From Ahaetulla prasina (taxonomy: Eukaryota > Chordata > Lepidosauria > Squamata > Colubridae), in the NCBI RefSeq assembly GCF_028640845.1, contig NC_080539.1:165304236-165368235 (forward strand): 64,000 nt of DNA, read 5' to 3'. The translations under genes and the position numbers were made by a program. A model generated the notes under the pieces. It searched no databases. It was not told the DNA's origin and saw only the letters and a program-made list of their open reading frames with translations. Of the stretch, positions 31,116 to 42,526 are shown piece by piece. How positions within the stretch are numbered: position 1 is the stretch's first letter; each line of letters begins with the position of its first letter.

Positions 31116-32568
31116 GGTCTCAAAAGCAGGACTCTGGGGAAATGGAAAGAGCCATCTTGGTTGAATCAGAGACAGAAGTACAAGTACTAGGTGTTTCCCC
31201 CCCCCCACATGTGATGGAATGGGAACTAAGAATAAGGTCTATTCCCTGTTCAGGCTCTCAGGTCTGATAGATCAGCCTGGAGGCTGCCTTTATTCCCTGG
31301 AAAATTGCAATGGCTTCTCGTTAAAAATAATACCAGCTGGGTGGTATTGAAATCAGTCCATACGCAAAAGTCTTCCTCCTGGATGATGATGTCTTGCATG
31401 CTTGCTTGCTGTTGATTTTTTTGGGGGTGGTAGGTGGGTGGGTAAAACATAGTACCGTAATTTTTCCATGCCACTGAAAAAGAGTTTGAATTAGTCAGTT
31501 TCTCAGGACATTGCAAACTTTATCTTAACCATTTGCATGATTCATCTACTCCTGGAATCATCACTGACTTTTTGTGTAGGCTCCTTGAAAGGGAGAATCA
31601 CACCGAAACATGGAAAGATGAAGAAATTAAAGTTGCCAATGTTATCAATAGTCTTTTAATCAAACTCCATTCAAGCTTGAGAAGAAAAAGCACCCAATTC
31701 CAGTCACATTATTTTAAAAGGCAGCAGTAACATTGCCTATTAACTGAATAGGAATAGACAAGATTTAATATTCATGTACCTTTCCATTTTGTAAAGAATT
31801 TTATGTTCTCAAATCAAGGTCTGAGAAATACAATTTGAACATTTAGCTGTTGAGATAAAGAAAGTACTGTAGCTTATGCAATCTGTAAAATAATCAACAA
31901 AGGGACAAGGTTGGATTTGAAGTATAACAACTATGCTTAAATTACAGAATCTTCTTGTTTCCAGATAAAGTGAGTTCTTTATAAACAAAGGCTAATGCTG
32001 CATGTTTCAGGGAATAAAGAAAACTCTAAAAATACCAGGAGAAAAGAGAGTTGCCAACTTTTCAGTGGTCTGTGCAGCTGCAGCATCTTTAGCAACAGAA
32101 ATTAGAGGACTATAGCATGACTGATTTAATGGACCACTTGGGAAGTGCCTGTTAAATCTAGATCTTCATTGAATATTAATTTGCGGAGAAAACTGACAAC
32201 TCCATTAAAACTGAATGTTGATTCAACCTCAATTTTCATCGTTTGCAATGAAACCTTGATTTAATGGACATTAGTCTATTAAGTTGGGGCTGAAATCTGA
32301 GCATTGGATCTGAAGGCACTAGAACAATACCTATTAAACTAAACTTTTATTGTAGTTCTCTTTCCAAGAGGATATACCAAATTGTCTTTCGTTGTAAAAA
32401 CTTCACCAACTTTGCAAAGTTTTCTGTTTCTAAAATCACAAAAGAAGGCCAGGTGATCAGCTTTTCCTGACCATCTAATAATCCCAGGAAATAATCTTTA
32501 ATAAAGCTGGTGTGTATGTGAAATTGACCAGCAAACCTCAGTTTAGAGACTTACAGTGAGAGCATCCA
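31116..32568. other. Intergenic sequence, nothing recognised
   Basis: Mostly unique AT-rich DNA. Short frames near 31533 have no domain. Confidence 0.5.
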
Positions 32569-32617
32569 AAAATTCTTTGGTGAGTTAGAAGTTACTTCTA
32601 ACTCACCAAAGAATTTT
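32569..32617. repeat. Perfect 49-bp palindrome
   Basis: 24-base arms (AAAATTCTTTGGTGAGTTAG then AAGT, and the exact inverse) separated by a single T. No relative was seen elsewhere in the window. Confidence 0.9.
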
Positions 32618-32777
32618 AAACAGGGATTTTAAACAGCAATCTCTGCATGCCTATGACACTTTGATGGAATTTATTTTTTGCAGAAGCAGACTGTTGATTA
32701 TGTATACATGAAAATATCACCCCTGTTCTCATTTGGGAACAGATGAACATCTGTCTCTGTCTCTCTGTTTCTCTGTC

Positions 32778-33300
32778 TGTTGTGCCTCGCTTGCCCCCAC
32801 CCCCCCCGCCGCAGCCGGGCCCCTCTCATCTCCTGCTATCTCAGCCAGAGACTTATAGTGCAGAAGAATGTCCTGGCATGCCTCCAGCCCCCAGCCCTGG
32901 CACCATGCCCGGACAAACCGAGCAAACAAACCTCCCTCCGATAGCATGTGCGCCTGAAGCCAGCCACGAGCTTGGATTACCGGCAGCTGGGGACGAAACG
33001 ATGCAATGGATAGATCCACCCTTCCGGAGAATGGAGAGGCGACGTCAGCAAAAGGAAGGGAGGGGCAGGCCTGGATAAGTGCTGAGTCATAGAGCCACAC
33101 CCCATGGCCTATATAAAGGATCTGCTTTCTGGCATTCTTTGAGTCAGGCAAAGTTTAACTTGGATTGCTGAAGTCACATCCTGGTCTCCTGCCTGCCCTG
33201 AGAACTCTGACAGAACTTTGGCAAAGCTGCAGAGGCTTCACAGCCTCGCTTGATATGGACTTCCCCGACCCGGCCGTCAGAGGAGGAGTGGGACACGACA
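32778..33300 (+). mobile_element. Solo LTR inserted in a CTGTCTCT microsatellite
   Basis: 523 bp, TGTTGTGCCTCGCTTGCC to GAGTGGGACACGACA. The CTGTC duplication flanks it (32773-32777, 33301-33305). A CCTATATAAAGG promoter box is at about 33110. A frame within it (IDPPFRRMERRRQQKEGRG) matches a frame in the LTR at 45709-46207 (IDPHFRRLERHRHQREGWG), so they belong to one family. Confidence 0.9.
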
Positions 33301-33366
33301 CTGTCTCTGTCTCTCTCCTCCCTCCCCCATCTCTGTGTGTGTTTCTAAATATGAATAGCTATAGGT

Positions 33367-33830
33367 CCGTGATGGTGAACCTATGGCATGCATGCCACAG
33401 GTGGCACGTGGAGCCATATCGGTGGGCATATGAGCATTGCCCTAGTTCAGCTCTGGTGCACAAGCTGATTTTCAGGCCTTTTGGGCCCAGCAGAAATTGG
33501 GAAACAGGCTGTTTCCAGCCTCCGGAGGGCCTCCAGGGATGTGGGGAATGCCTGTTTTCTGCACTCCCCAGGCTCCAGAGCCTTTCTAGGAGCATGGGGA
33601 GGGCAAAAACAGCCTTCCCCATCCCCCCAGAGGCCCTCTGGAAGCCAGAAACGGCCTGTTTGCTGACTTCCGGTGGGACCGGAACACCTGTTTTTCGCTC
33701 TCCCCAGGCTCAAGCCTTTCTAGGAGCCTTCCCCCCCAGGAGGCCCTCCGAAGGCCGGAAATGTGCACGACCTCCCCCCCCACACTCCCCATGTTTTGGC
33801 ACATGGTGGCAAAAAGGTTAGCTATCACTG
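33367..33830. mobile_element. Non-autonomous hAT element ('gatggtgaacctatggcat')
   Basis: CCGTGATGGTGAACCTATGG and, on the right, GGCAAAAAGGTTAGCTATCACTG-type inverse ends. The interior holds repeated CCTCCGGAGGGCCTCCAGGG-type units. No convincing 8-bp duplication remains. The related copy at 50248-50591 has one. Long open frames here are chance. Confidence 0.7.
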
Positions 33831-34495
33831 CTGTATACTGTAGGTATATTTTGAAAAGGTTATTTTCTTTAAGAATAACAAAGATACGCCTTAGACCAAG
33901 CTCTGTGTGGAGCCATTATCATAACAACAGTGAGATTCTGTTAAGAAAAAGCAAGAGGCAATTAATTGTGGACTTCAGAAAGGAGGATCATTTTCCAAGG
34001 CCACCAAATGATTATCGACTCAGGAGCCTTAACATGGCTATAGTTTCTTCTGGCAGGATCTGAAAAACCTGTAAACCAGGACCATCTCTAAGATTTTTGC
34101 TGCCTAATGTGGGGCAGCCACTGGCTTTTTCTTCACCATAACGAAGAGTAGCTTAGGCAAAGTGAAGTAGTTTGGCAAAATAAATAAATAAATCAAAATC
34201 AACACAATTCTTTGGCAGTTAGAAAGCAAGAATCATACTTTAAATGAGTGTGCAATTATGAATTGTGTAATATTTATCCTGAATTCCATGGGGTGAGATG
34301 AGATAAACATTGTAATAAAAAACAAAGAGAAGTTATGCCTTTATTGGAATATTGGAAGGAATAAAACAGATTGCTTCGCTTTTATGAGCCACATAAACCA
34401 TCATTTTTTTTCCTTCAGAGCAAAATGTTAGGCAAAAAGCAAACCCATAGGCCAAATTTGGAGGCTAAGGACTCCAACAATAGACAAACCCCACA
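33831..34495. other. Intergenic sequence, nothing recognised
   Basis: Unique sequence with no supported feature. Confidence 0.5.
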
Positions 34496-37400
34496 TTCTA
34501 TTGTAATCCAACAAGACAGACACAGACTTCAGAGGTGCTTGCTGGCGTGGCGGTGGAGATTCCCAGACTTTTGGTCTTGGGGGATTTCAACCTGCCATCA
34601 GCCGGCTTGTCATCAACGGTGGTTCAGGAGTTCCAGGCCTCCATGACGGCCTTGGACCTGATTCAAGTAATTGATGGCCCTACACACATTGGGGGAGGCG
34701 CGCTAGACCTGATTTTTATCTCTGGTCAGTGGGTTAATGATCTGGATTTAGGAGATATAGTTAAAGAGCCAGTGTCATGGTCAGATCATTTTCTTCTTCG
34801 CCTAGACTTTCGGACCGCCGCTCACCACCGCAGGGAGACGGAGCCAATGCGTTGGTTCCGTCCCAGGCGCCTGATGGACCGGAGAGGTTCCGGACGGAGC
34901 TTGGGCCGTTCCCTGAGGATCTTACCCACGGCACGACTGAAGAACTGGTTGCGGCCTGGGAACGGGCCGCGGCTGGGGCTTTGGACCGTGTCGTGCCTTT
35001 GCGGCCTCTGACCCGGCGTAGATCTCAATTGGCTCCCTGGTTTTCCGAGGAGCTGAGAGATGAAACGCCGGAGAAGACGCCTAGAGTACTTGGAGGTCTA
35101 GCTGTTCCGAGGCTGATCGGACACTAGTGAGGTCCTTTACTAGGACCTACCTAGTGGCAATGAGGGAGGCGAAGCGTTCCTACGTTTCCACCCTCATTGC
35201 ATCGGCAGATAACCGCCCGGCCGCCCTGTTTCGGGTGACCGTTCCTCCTCCATCAAGAGGACGGGATGACCCCTTACAGGGACGAGCTGAGGAGTTTAAC
35301 GGTTATCTATATGATAAAATCGTTCAGCTTCGGGATAGTTTGGACCAAGATTGCGATGATCCAGCTGAGATGACAGAGACACGTCTTGTTGAGGTTATTT
35401 GGGATGAGTTTGAGTCTGTGGCTCCCGAGGACATGGACAGGTTGCTGGGGAGGTTACATGCAACTACATGTTTACTGGACCCGTGCCCTTCCTGGTTAGT
35501 GCTGGCTGCTCAGGAAGTGACACGGGGCTGGCTCAGGGATTATAAATGCTTCTTTGATGGAAGGGGTTTCCCCCGCCGCCTTGAAAGAGGCGGTGGTGAG
35601 ACCTCTCCTCAAGAAGCCTTCCCTGGACCCAGCTATTTTGGGTAATTACTGTCCAGTCTCCAACCTTCGCTTTGTGGCGAAGGTTGTAGAGAGTGTGGTT
35701 GCATGGCAGCTCCCTCGGCACCTGGAGGAAACTGTCTATCTAGACCCGTTCCAGTCTGGCTTCCGACCAGGTTATAGCACGGAGACGGCTTTGGGCGCGT
35801 TGGTGGGTGACCTCTGGAGGGCCAGGGACAGGGGGTGTTCCTCTGCCTTGGTCCTATTAGATCTCTCAGCGGCCTTGATACCATCGACCATGGTATCCTG
35901 CTGCGCCGGTTGGAGGGATTGGGAGTGGGGGGCACCGTTTATCGGTGGTTCTCCTCCTATCTCTCTGACCGGTCGCAGACGGTGTTGACAGGGGGGCAGA
36001 GGTCGTCCTCGAGGCGCCTCACTTGTGGGGTGCCTCAGGGGTCGATTCTCTCGCCTACCCTGTTCAACATCTATATGAAGCCGCTGGGTGAGGTCATCAG
36101 TGGTTTCGGGGTGAGTTATCATCTGTACGCTGATGATACTCAGCTGTACTTTTCCACCCCGGACCACCCCAATGAAGCGGTCGAAGTGCTGTCCCGGTGC
36201 CTGGAAGCTGTACGGGTCTGGATGGGGAGAAACAGACTCAAGCTCAATCCCTCCAAGACGGAGTGGCTGTGGATGCCGGCATCCCGGTACAGTCAGCTGC
36301 ACCTGCAGCTGACTGTTGGGGGCGAGTTAGTGGCCCCAAAGGAGGTGGTTCGCAACTTGGGCGTCCTCCTGGATGGACGGCTGTCTTTTGATGAACACCT
36401 GGCGGCCGTCGCCAGGAGGGCCTTTTACCAAGTTCGCTTGGTTCGCCAGTTGCGTCCCTTCCTTGACCAGGATGCCTTATGCACGGTCACTCACGCTCTG
36501 GTTACGTCTAGGCTGGATTATTGCAATGCTCTCTACATGGGGCTGCCCTTGAGGTGCACCCGGAGGCTGCAGTTAGTCCAGAATGCGGCTGCGCGAGTAG
36601 TAACGGGAGCCGCTCGTGGCTCCCACGTGACATCGCTGCTCCGTAGCTTGCACTGGCTTCCTGTGGTCTTTCGGGTGCGCTTCAAGATTTTGGTAACTAT
36701 CTTTAAAGCGCTCCATGGCTTAGGACCCGGGTACTTACGAGACCGCCTGCTGTTACCCTTTGCCTCCCACCGACCCATACGCTCTCACAGAGAGGGTCTT
36801 CTCAGGGTGCCGTCCGCCAAACAGTGTCGGCTGGCGGCCCCCAGGAGTAGGGCCTTCTCTGTGGGGGCAGTGATGCTCTGGAACGAACTTCCCCCTGGCC
36901 TGCGTCAAGTGCCTGATCTTCGGACCTTCCGTCGTGAGCTCAAAACATATCTATTTATTAAAGCGGGACTGGCATAATTTGTGTTGAATTTTAAATTGGG
37001 TATTCTTAATATTTTTAAATTTTTAAATCTAAATTTTAATAATCAGCCTTTAAAATTTGCTCTTTTTAAATGTTGTTTTAAATTGTATATATTTTGTTTT
37101 TATTCTGGCTGTACACCGCCCTGAGTCCTTCGGGAGAAGGGCGGTATAAAAATTTAATAAAATAAAATAAATAAATAAATAAATAATTAGAACTGCAGAA
37201 AAAACAATTGCTACCAACCTGCCTTCCATTGAGGACCTGTGTACTGCACGTGCACGAGTCAAAAAGAGGGCTGTGAAAATATTTACAGACCCTTCACATC
37301 CTGGACATAAACTGTTCCAACTCCTACCCTGAAAACGAGGCTACAGAGCACTGCACACCAGAACAACTAGATACAAGAACAATTTTTTCCTGAACACCAT

Positions 37401-37765
37401 CACTCTGGTAAACAAATAATTCCCTCAACACTGTCAAACTATTTACTAAATCTGCACTACTGTTAATCTTCTTATCGTTCTCATCACTCATGTTCTTCCA
37501 CTTATGACTGTAACTTTGTTGCTTGTATCCTTATGATTTATACTGATTGATTGTTTCCTGATTGCTTAATTGTAGCCTATGACTATCATTAAGTGTTGTA
37601 TCATTAAGTGTTAAAATTTGTACCCTAAGACTATCATTAAGTGTTGTAAGTGTTGTACCTTGATGAACATATCTTTTTTTTTTATGTACACTGAGAGCAT
37701 ACGCACCAAAACAAATTCCTTGTGTGTCCAATCACACTTGGTCAATAAAAATTCTATTCTATCCT
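34496..37765 (+). mobile_element. Snake L3/CR1-type LINE split by an L2-like LINE
   Basis: The left piece (to 34535) ends CAAGACAGACACAGACTTCA, GAGG. The right piece resumes at 37183 with ATAATTAGAACTGCAGAAAA, exactly where the intact copy at 11640-11660 continues. It proceeds through CATCCTGGACATAAACTGTT to the 3' end CCAATCACACTTGG, TCAATAAAAATTCTATTCTA. Decayed. Confidence 0.85.
34536..37182 (+). mobile_element. L2-like LINE, 5'-truncated, with long RT frame
   Basis: It starts inside the endonuclease (a frame with VLGDFNLPSAG; WSDHFLLRLDF). The polymerase frame 35835-36977 (380 codons) is open: LTCGVPQGSILSPTLFNIYM, YHLYADDTQLYFS, SLHWLPVVFRVRFKILV and DLRTFRRELKTYLFIKAGLA. Upstream frames (35127-35645, 35554-35988) carry the finger and palm parts, with a frameshift near 35876 after LLDLSAA. 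The 3' hairpin CCGCCCTGAGTCCTTCGGGA and AGGGCGG, with an AATAAAATAAATAAAT tail, ends it. Catalytic YADD is intact but the whole protein is not. Confidence 0.92.
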
Positions 37766-37937
37766 AATATATACATCTTGAGGTCCTAGATCAATCTTCC
37801 CCAAATTGAAAATTCTCAGAAAATCTGGGAGTTTAAGTTTATATATTTGGAGATCATCATATTTGGGGAGGGTGGCCCTAGAACACATGGTAGCCTCCAG
37901 TTGTGTAATAGAGAAGGCCTGGTGTTTCTGGGAAAAC
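37766..37937. other. Short unique intergenic stretch
   Basis: Nothing recognised. Confidence 0.4.
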
Positions 37938-38085
37938 TAATAGCAATAGCAATAGCTACTTATATACTGCTTCATAGTGCTTTACAGCCCTCTCTAAGTG
38001 GTTTACAGAGTCAACCTATTGCCCCCAACAATCTGAATCCTCATTTTACCCACCTCGGAAGGATGGAAGGCTGAGTCAACCTTGT
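37938..38085 (-). mobile_element. tRNA-derived SINE fragment
   Basis: ATAGCAATAGCAATAGCTAC to CGGAAGGATGGAAGGCTGAG: the tail half of the family at 23727-24110. Confidence 0.75.
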
Positions 38086-38639
38086 AATGCACTCTTAAGA
38101 AACTTAAAATTATTTTATTCTTATTTGCTGGGGAAATTAGGTTGGTTTACCAACCCTAGCTCAAGGAAATAAAACTCACCTGGGGTTAAAAAGTGGTACA
38201 AATGCTTTCTTATTGAATAATACTGTTCTTCTTTTCGTTTTTGTTTTTCAGTATAATCTTTCCCAAAGTGGCTTTCCTGCCCTATAGAAAAGGATAAAGA
38301 AAGAAGTGAGATGGCAGAAGATAGGATGGGTCGATCTACCTAGAGATGAGATAGCTGCTGAGGAAGGAGGGTGTGCTTTTATTTTAGGTGCATATGCCAT
38401 TCAGCAAAGAGAAAAGATCTGAACAATTGTAAGAGACAATGCTGCAATGAATGCAAGGTCAGCTCCAGTAGAGTAGTATTATTCATTAAAAAAAATAATC
38501 CATGATTGTGAGGAGAAAGATGGAGATAATCTTTCATTCATAATCATTTGTAATTATTACTTATTACTTGATTGTGCTCCATAATAGACTTTATTTCTAT
38601 CTATCATCTACCTACCTACCTACTTACCAGGGTTGAGTT

Positions 38640-38893
38640 TCAGCAGGTTCTGACCAGTTCTGGAGAACCGGTAGTGGAAATTTTGAGTAGTTCAGAGAAC
38701 TGGTAGTAAAAATTCTGACTGGCCCCACCCCCATCTATTCTCTGCCTCCCAAGTCCCAGCTGATTGGAAGGAAATTGAGATTTTACAGTATCCTTCCCCT
38801 GTCATTCCCACCAAGCCACGCCCACCAAGCCATGCCACGCCCACCAAGCCACACCCACAGAACTGGTAGTAAAAAATTTGAAACCCACCACTG
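38640..38893 (-). repeat. Dispersed 'accggt' repeat
   Basis: AGCAGGTTCTGACCAGTTCT to GTAGTAAAAAATTTGAAACC and CACCACTG: antisense copy of the family at 6009-6322, in good condition. Confidence 0.75.
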
Positions 38894-38985
38894 CTACCTA
38901 CCTACCTATTCATCCATCCATCCATCCATCCATCCATCTATTACCTATGTATCTATGTATGTATGTATGTATGTATGTATGTATG

Positions 38986-39049
<64 letters not shown>

Positions 39050-39082
39050 ATATCTGCCTCTCTCTCTGTCTCTCTCTCTCTG

Positions 39083-39125
<43 letters not shown>
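38894..39125. repeat. Compound microsatellite
   Basis: Runs in order: CTAC, CATC, ATGT, ATCT (about 60 bp), CTCT and CA (about 40 bp). Long open frames of Tyr-Leu-Ser and Thr-His arise from these repeats and are not genes. Confidence 0.95.
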
Positions 39126-39127
<2 letters not shown>

Positions 39128-39920
39128 AGTGTTAAATTTACTGACAAAGAAATAAAGGGAAATTTAACATAAAATAGTTAGTCGTGAAAGCGACTGCCTG
39201 AAGGGCTCCTGGATTGGGGCTGAAAGGTGAAAGGGAAGCAGTAATTGCTGGAATTCACAACCCCAGTGTGCTGCAAAGACCACTAGTCATAGTGGCTTTA
39301 AAAAGGGAACCAATATGATTTTTGAATGCTTATAAAAACTCTTATTTGCCCAAATTTTGACATTTACAACTTTGAATCCCAGTTTCTCTGCTACGATGGC
39401 CTTCCAATCTTCTTGTAGGGTAGATCATTATTTGGCTTGATCACCTGAAGCTACCATAGAAGGGGCGGGCATAATATCTGGCTAGGCACCCTAAGCTTCA
39501 AATGAATTATATGCATTAAAAAAAAAAGGAGATGTAACTTAAGGTGCTGACTCTATCGTTTGTAACATCTGCAGATGTGAACAGTTGTTCTCTTTTATTT
39601 CTTCCATTATTTAATGGATTTTGTTCCTAATCATTAATCTTTTTTTAAAGAAAAAGAAATGAAAGTAAAGAAAGTGCCACCTTTGTGGATTTTTAAAGTG
39701 TTTTTGCTATCTGAGCACACCACTTAAATGCGATACTATTTGATAGATGGAAGTAGAGTGGGGGGAAGAGATAAGCCTTTTGTTCCTCAAAGATGAAAAA
39801 AACTTCAGAAACTGGATCTTTGGCCTTCAGTTTGATTGGAGAGCCAATCTCATATGTCATCCAGAGGCACCTGAGGGTTTTTCTAGTTTTTCCAACTTCC
39901 TAGTTTTTCCTTTATCTAAA
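39126..39920. other. Intergenic sequence, nothing recognised
   Basis: AT-rich unique sequence; no supported feature. Confidence 0.5.
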
Positions 39921-39924
39921 TTGA

Positions 39925-40175
39925 AACTGAGAATCAGCTTGGTATAATGGCTTAAGGCACCAGGCTAGAAACCAGGAGACTGTCAATTCAACTTCTGCCT
40001 TAGGCACAAGACCAGCTGGGTGACCTTGAGCTACTCTCTCTCTCTCAGCCCTAGGAAGGAGGCAATGCCAAAACACCAAACTTTTGCCAATTAAACTATT
40101 AGACTTCTTTCCAGACTGCTGCCAAGATTCAAAACCAACTTGAAGCTATCCAATACATCATCAAACGATTGTTTG
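39925..40175 (+). mobile_element. tRNA/CORE-type SINE
   Basis: Begins GAGAATCAGCTTGGTATAAT, GGCTTAAGGC (A-box-like GGTATAATGG), then AACCAGGAGACTGTCAATTC (degenerate B-box), then AGCTGGGTGACCTTGAGC and CAGCCCTAGGAAGGAGGCAA. Antisense relatives are at 20880-21070 and 59238-59425. Confidence 0.7.
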
Positions 40176-40186
40176 ATGATGTAAGT

Positions 40187-40686
40187 CAGGGGTGTCAAAC
40201 TTGATTTCATTGAGGGCCGCATCAGGATTGTGTTTGACCTCAGGGGGCCGGGGTGGGCGTGGCCAGGGTGGGTGCACTAAATCAGGGTTCCTCAAACTAC
40301 AGCCCCTGGGCCAGATACGTGCAATGAACATTTGTGTTGCTGCAGAGAGTCTCCCCCTTCAGGGTCTTTTTGTGTGGGTCAGAGGGGGGCAGAAATTCTG
40401 ACAGGATCTGCTTCAGCCTCCTGGTGCAAAAGCTGGAGGGAAGCTTGACGCCACTCGTGTCAGGGGCGCCTGTGGTGGCCTGAGTGCTCTGCCAGTGAAA
40501 ACGGGCTCCCGAGTTCTGTTTTCAGCTGCCACAGTCTCCTGCAACCCTCTGCCGGTGAAAACTCCATTTTCACTGGCAGAAGCACTGTGGACGGGCCCTT
40601 TGCTGTTTCCAGGTTGACCTCACGGGCCAGATCTAAGTATCCCGCGGGCCGGACCTGGCCCTCAGGCCTTGAGTTTGACACCCTTG
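40187..40686. mobile_element. Non-autonomous hAT element with a second hAT end inside
   Basis: CAGGGGTGTCAAACTTGATT and the inverse GAGTTTGACACCCTTG mark the ends. A perfect ATGTAAGT duplication flanks it (40179-40186, 40687-40694). Inside, 40280-40360 is AATCAGGGTTCCTCAAACTA, a different hAT end, also at 30950-31010. Confidence 0.92.
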
Positions 40687-40845
40687 ATGTAAGTTGTAAC
40701 TTTCGGCTTTATTCTTGAGTGCATATTTTGACTTTAATTTTTCTATGGCCTACCAGTGGTCAAATAAAGAAGACATGGCACTATTAGAAAGTTATTATGT
40801 GAACCCTTTAATATCATGGCCCTTTATCATTACCCACCTAATATC

Positions 40846-42052
40846 ATCCCAACAGTGAAACATGGTGGTGGCAGCATCATGTGGTGGGGATGTTTTCCAG
40901 CAGCAAAGACTGGGAGAATGGTCTGGGTTGAGGGAAAGCTGATGTCGAGCCCAGCTCCGCTCGACACATGATGCTACAGGGATCTGGATCATGGGAGCAG
41001 CCCCTAATCAAAGATCTGAAAGGATGAATTATTGAGGACTTGTTCGAGGGGTGCAGGGATCTACGTTTGGAAGCATGGGGAGAAGATCATCACACTGGCG
41101 GCTGGGATAGAGGGAGATGAGGGCTGGGTGTCACGAAGAACTGCTTTAGTTCCGGGATCTGGCAGGTGACATGGCAGCTGACGCTGTCAGACGAGGAGGG
41201 AGAGAGCGACTGGGCGTCCAATCAACTGAGCAGTTCAGCCATGGGGCGGGGCATGAACAGTGCGGGATGTTTAAAAGGGGCTGAGAGGCAGAAGCTCTCA
41301 GCTCTGACTTTGTACAGAGAGACCTTGACTATAACTGAGACCCGGTTTGTAGCAGACCCAATAAACGAAGTCACGGGCAGAAAAGAAAACCAAGTTGGCT
41401 TGTTTCTTCTCATGGCGTCTGACACAACTGTGGCTGAGCTAGCCGAGAGCTGAATGGAGCAAAGTACAGGGATATCCTCAATGAAAATCTGTTCCATGGC
41501 GCTCAGGACCTCAGAGTGGGTCGAAGGTTCACTTTCCAGCATGACAACGATCCTAAGCACACAGCCAAGACAACACAGGAATGGCTTAGGGACAACTCTG
41601 AATGTCCTAGAGTGGCCCTGACTTGAACCCTATTGAAAATCTCTGGAGGGACTTGAAAATCTCTGTCCGCCGACGGTCACCATTCAATCAGACTGAGCTT
41701 GAGAGGATTTGCAAGGAAGACGGGCAGAAAATCCCCCTATCCAGGTATGCAAAGCTTGTCACGTTATACCCAAAAAGATTCAAGGCTGTAATTGCTACTA
41801 AAGGTGCTTCAACTAAGTACTGAGTGAAGGGTCTGAATACTTATGCCAATGTGATATTTCAGGTTTTTTTTTTCTTTTTAATAAATTTACAGACATTTGT
41901 AAAATTCTGTTTTTTCTTTGTCATTATGGGGTGCTGGGTGTAGATTAACGAGAAGAAAAAAATGAATTTCAACAATTGTAGAATCAGGCTGCAGCATAAC
42001 AAAACTGGCAAAGGTGAAGGGGGTCTGAATATTTTCCAAATGCACTGTAAGT
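40846..42052 (+). mobile_element. Tc1-like transposon fragment
   Basis: The 3' half of a transposase gene and its terminal region: the frame 41623-41823 reads MNPIENLWRDLKISVRRRSP (the DD34E glutamate region, NPIENLWRDLK) and NQTELERICKE. The end is CTTTGTCATTATGGGGTGCT, GGGTGTAGATTAACGAGAAG, AGGGGGTCTGAATATTTTCC, AAATGCACTGTA, very like the Tc1 family of teleost fishes. The left end is truncated. An LTR-type insertion (40943-41447) splits it. Confidence 0.85.
40943..41447 (+). mobile_element. LTR-type insertion in the Tc1 element (5'-deleted)
   Basis: The 505-bp insertion is flanked by AGCTGA (40937-40942, 41448-41453). It holds a purine-rich stretch (GAGGGAGATGAGGGCTGGG, about 41110-41128) followed by a unit beginning TGTCACGAAGAACTGC and ending GGCGTCTGACA (41129-41424), which looks like a polypurine tract and 3' LTR. 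TTTAAAAGG and AATAAACG signals are present. The exact right border is unsure. Confidence 0.6.
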
Positions 42053-42267
42053 CTGTATAAGCATAAGTTTAACCACTCAAAGTCTCACAATGGAGATGGC
42101 ATACAGAATATTGTAAAACAAATCAATATTGCTTAAAGATGCGAGTGTATTTCTTAATTATGCAACAAAACCTTGGAACGTGTCACAGTATGAATAACTA
42201 GAGATTTATCACTCATCAGAGACAGTGAAAACATCTCTCTTCAATGTAGGAAGATGGGTATATGTTC

Positions 42268-42526
42268 ATATCAGGGGTGAAATTAAAAAAATTCCCCTAC
42301 CGGTTCTGTGGGTGTGGCTTGTTGGGGGGAGGTCATGTGACTGGGTGGGTGTGGCCAATTCAACATCACTCACATTGAGGGGCTCCTCACTGCCCCTCCC
42401 CTCCCAGCCACTCCTTGTCGCGAATGGCAGGAAAATGGGGAGGGGAATATTCCTGCCTGCCCTCCTTCCCTCAGTATGTGATGAGATTGAGGAAAGGATG
42501 ACAGGCAGGAAAATCCCCTCCCCATA
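42268..42526 (+). repeat. Dispersed 'accggt' repeat, cut by a LINE
   Basis: CAGGGGTGAAATTAAAAAAA, CCCCTACCGGTTCTGTGGGT and GCCCCTCCCCTCCCAGCCAC. It stops at the tail of the LINE at 42527. Confidence 0.6.

Noticed and set aside
33165..33821. 218-codon open frame on the + strand
   Set aside because: It spans the end of a solo LTR, a microsatellite and a hAT element; no single source and no domain.
38775..39155. Frames of Tyr-Leu-Ser and Thr-His repeats
   Set aside because: Pure translation of ATCT and CA microsatellites.
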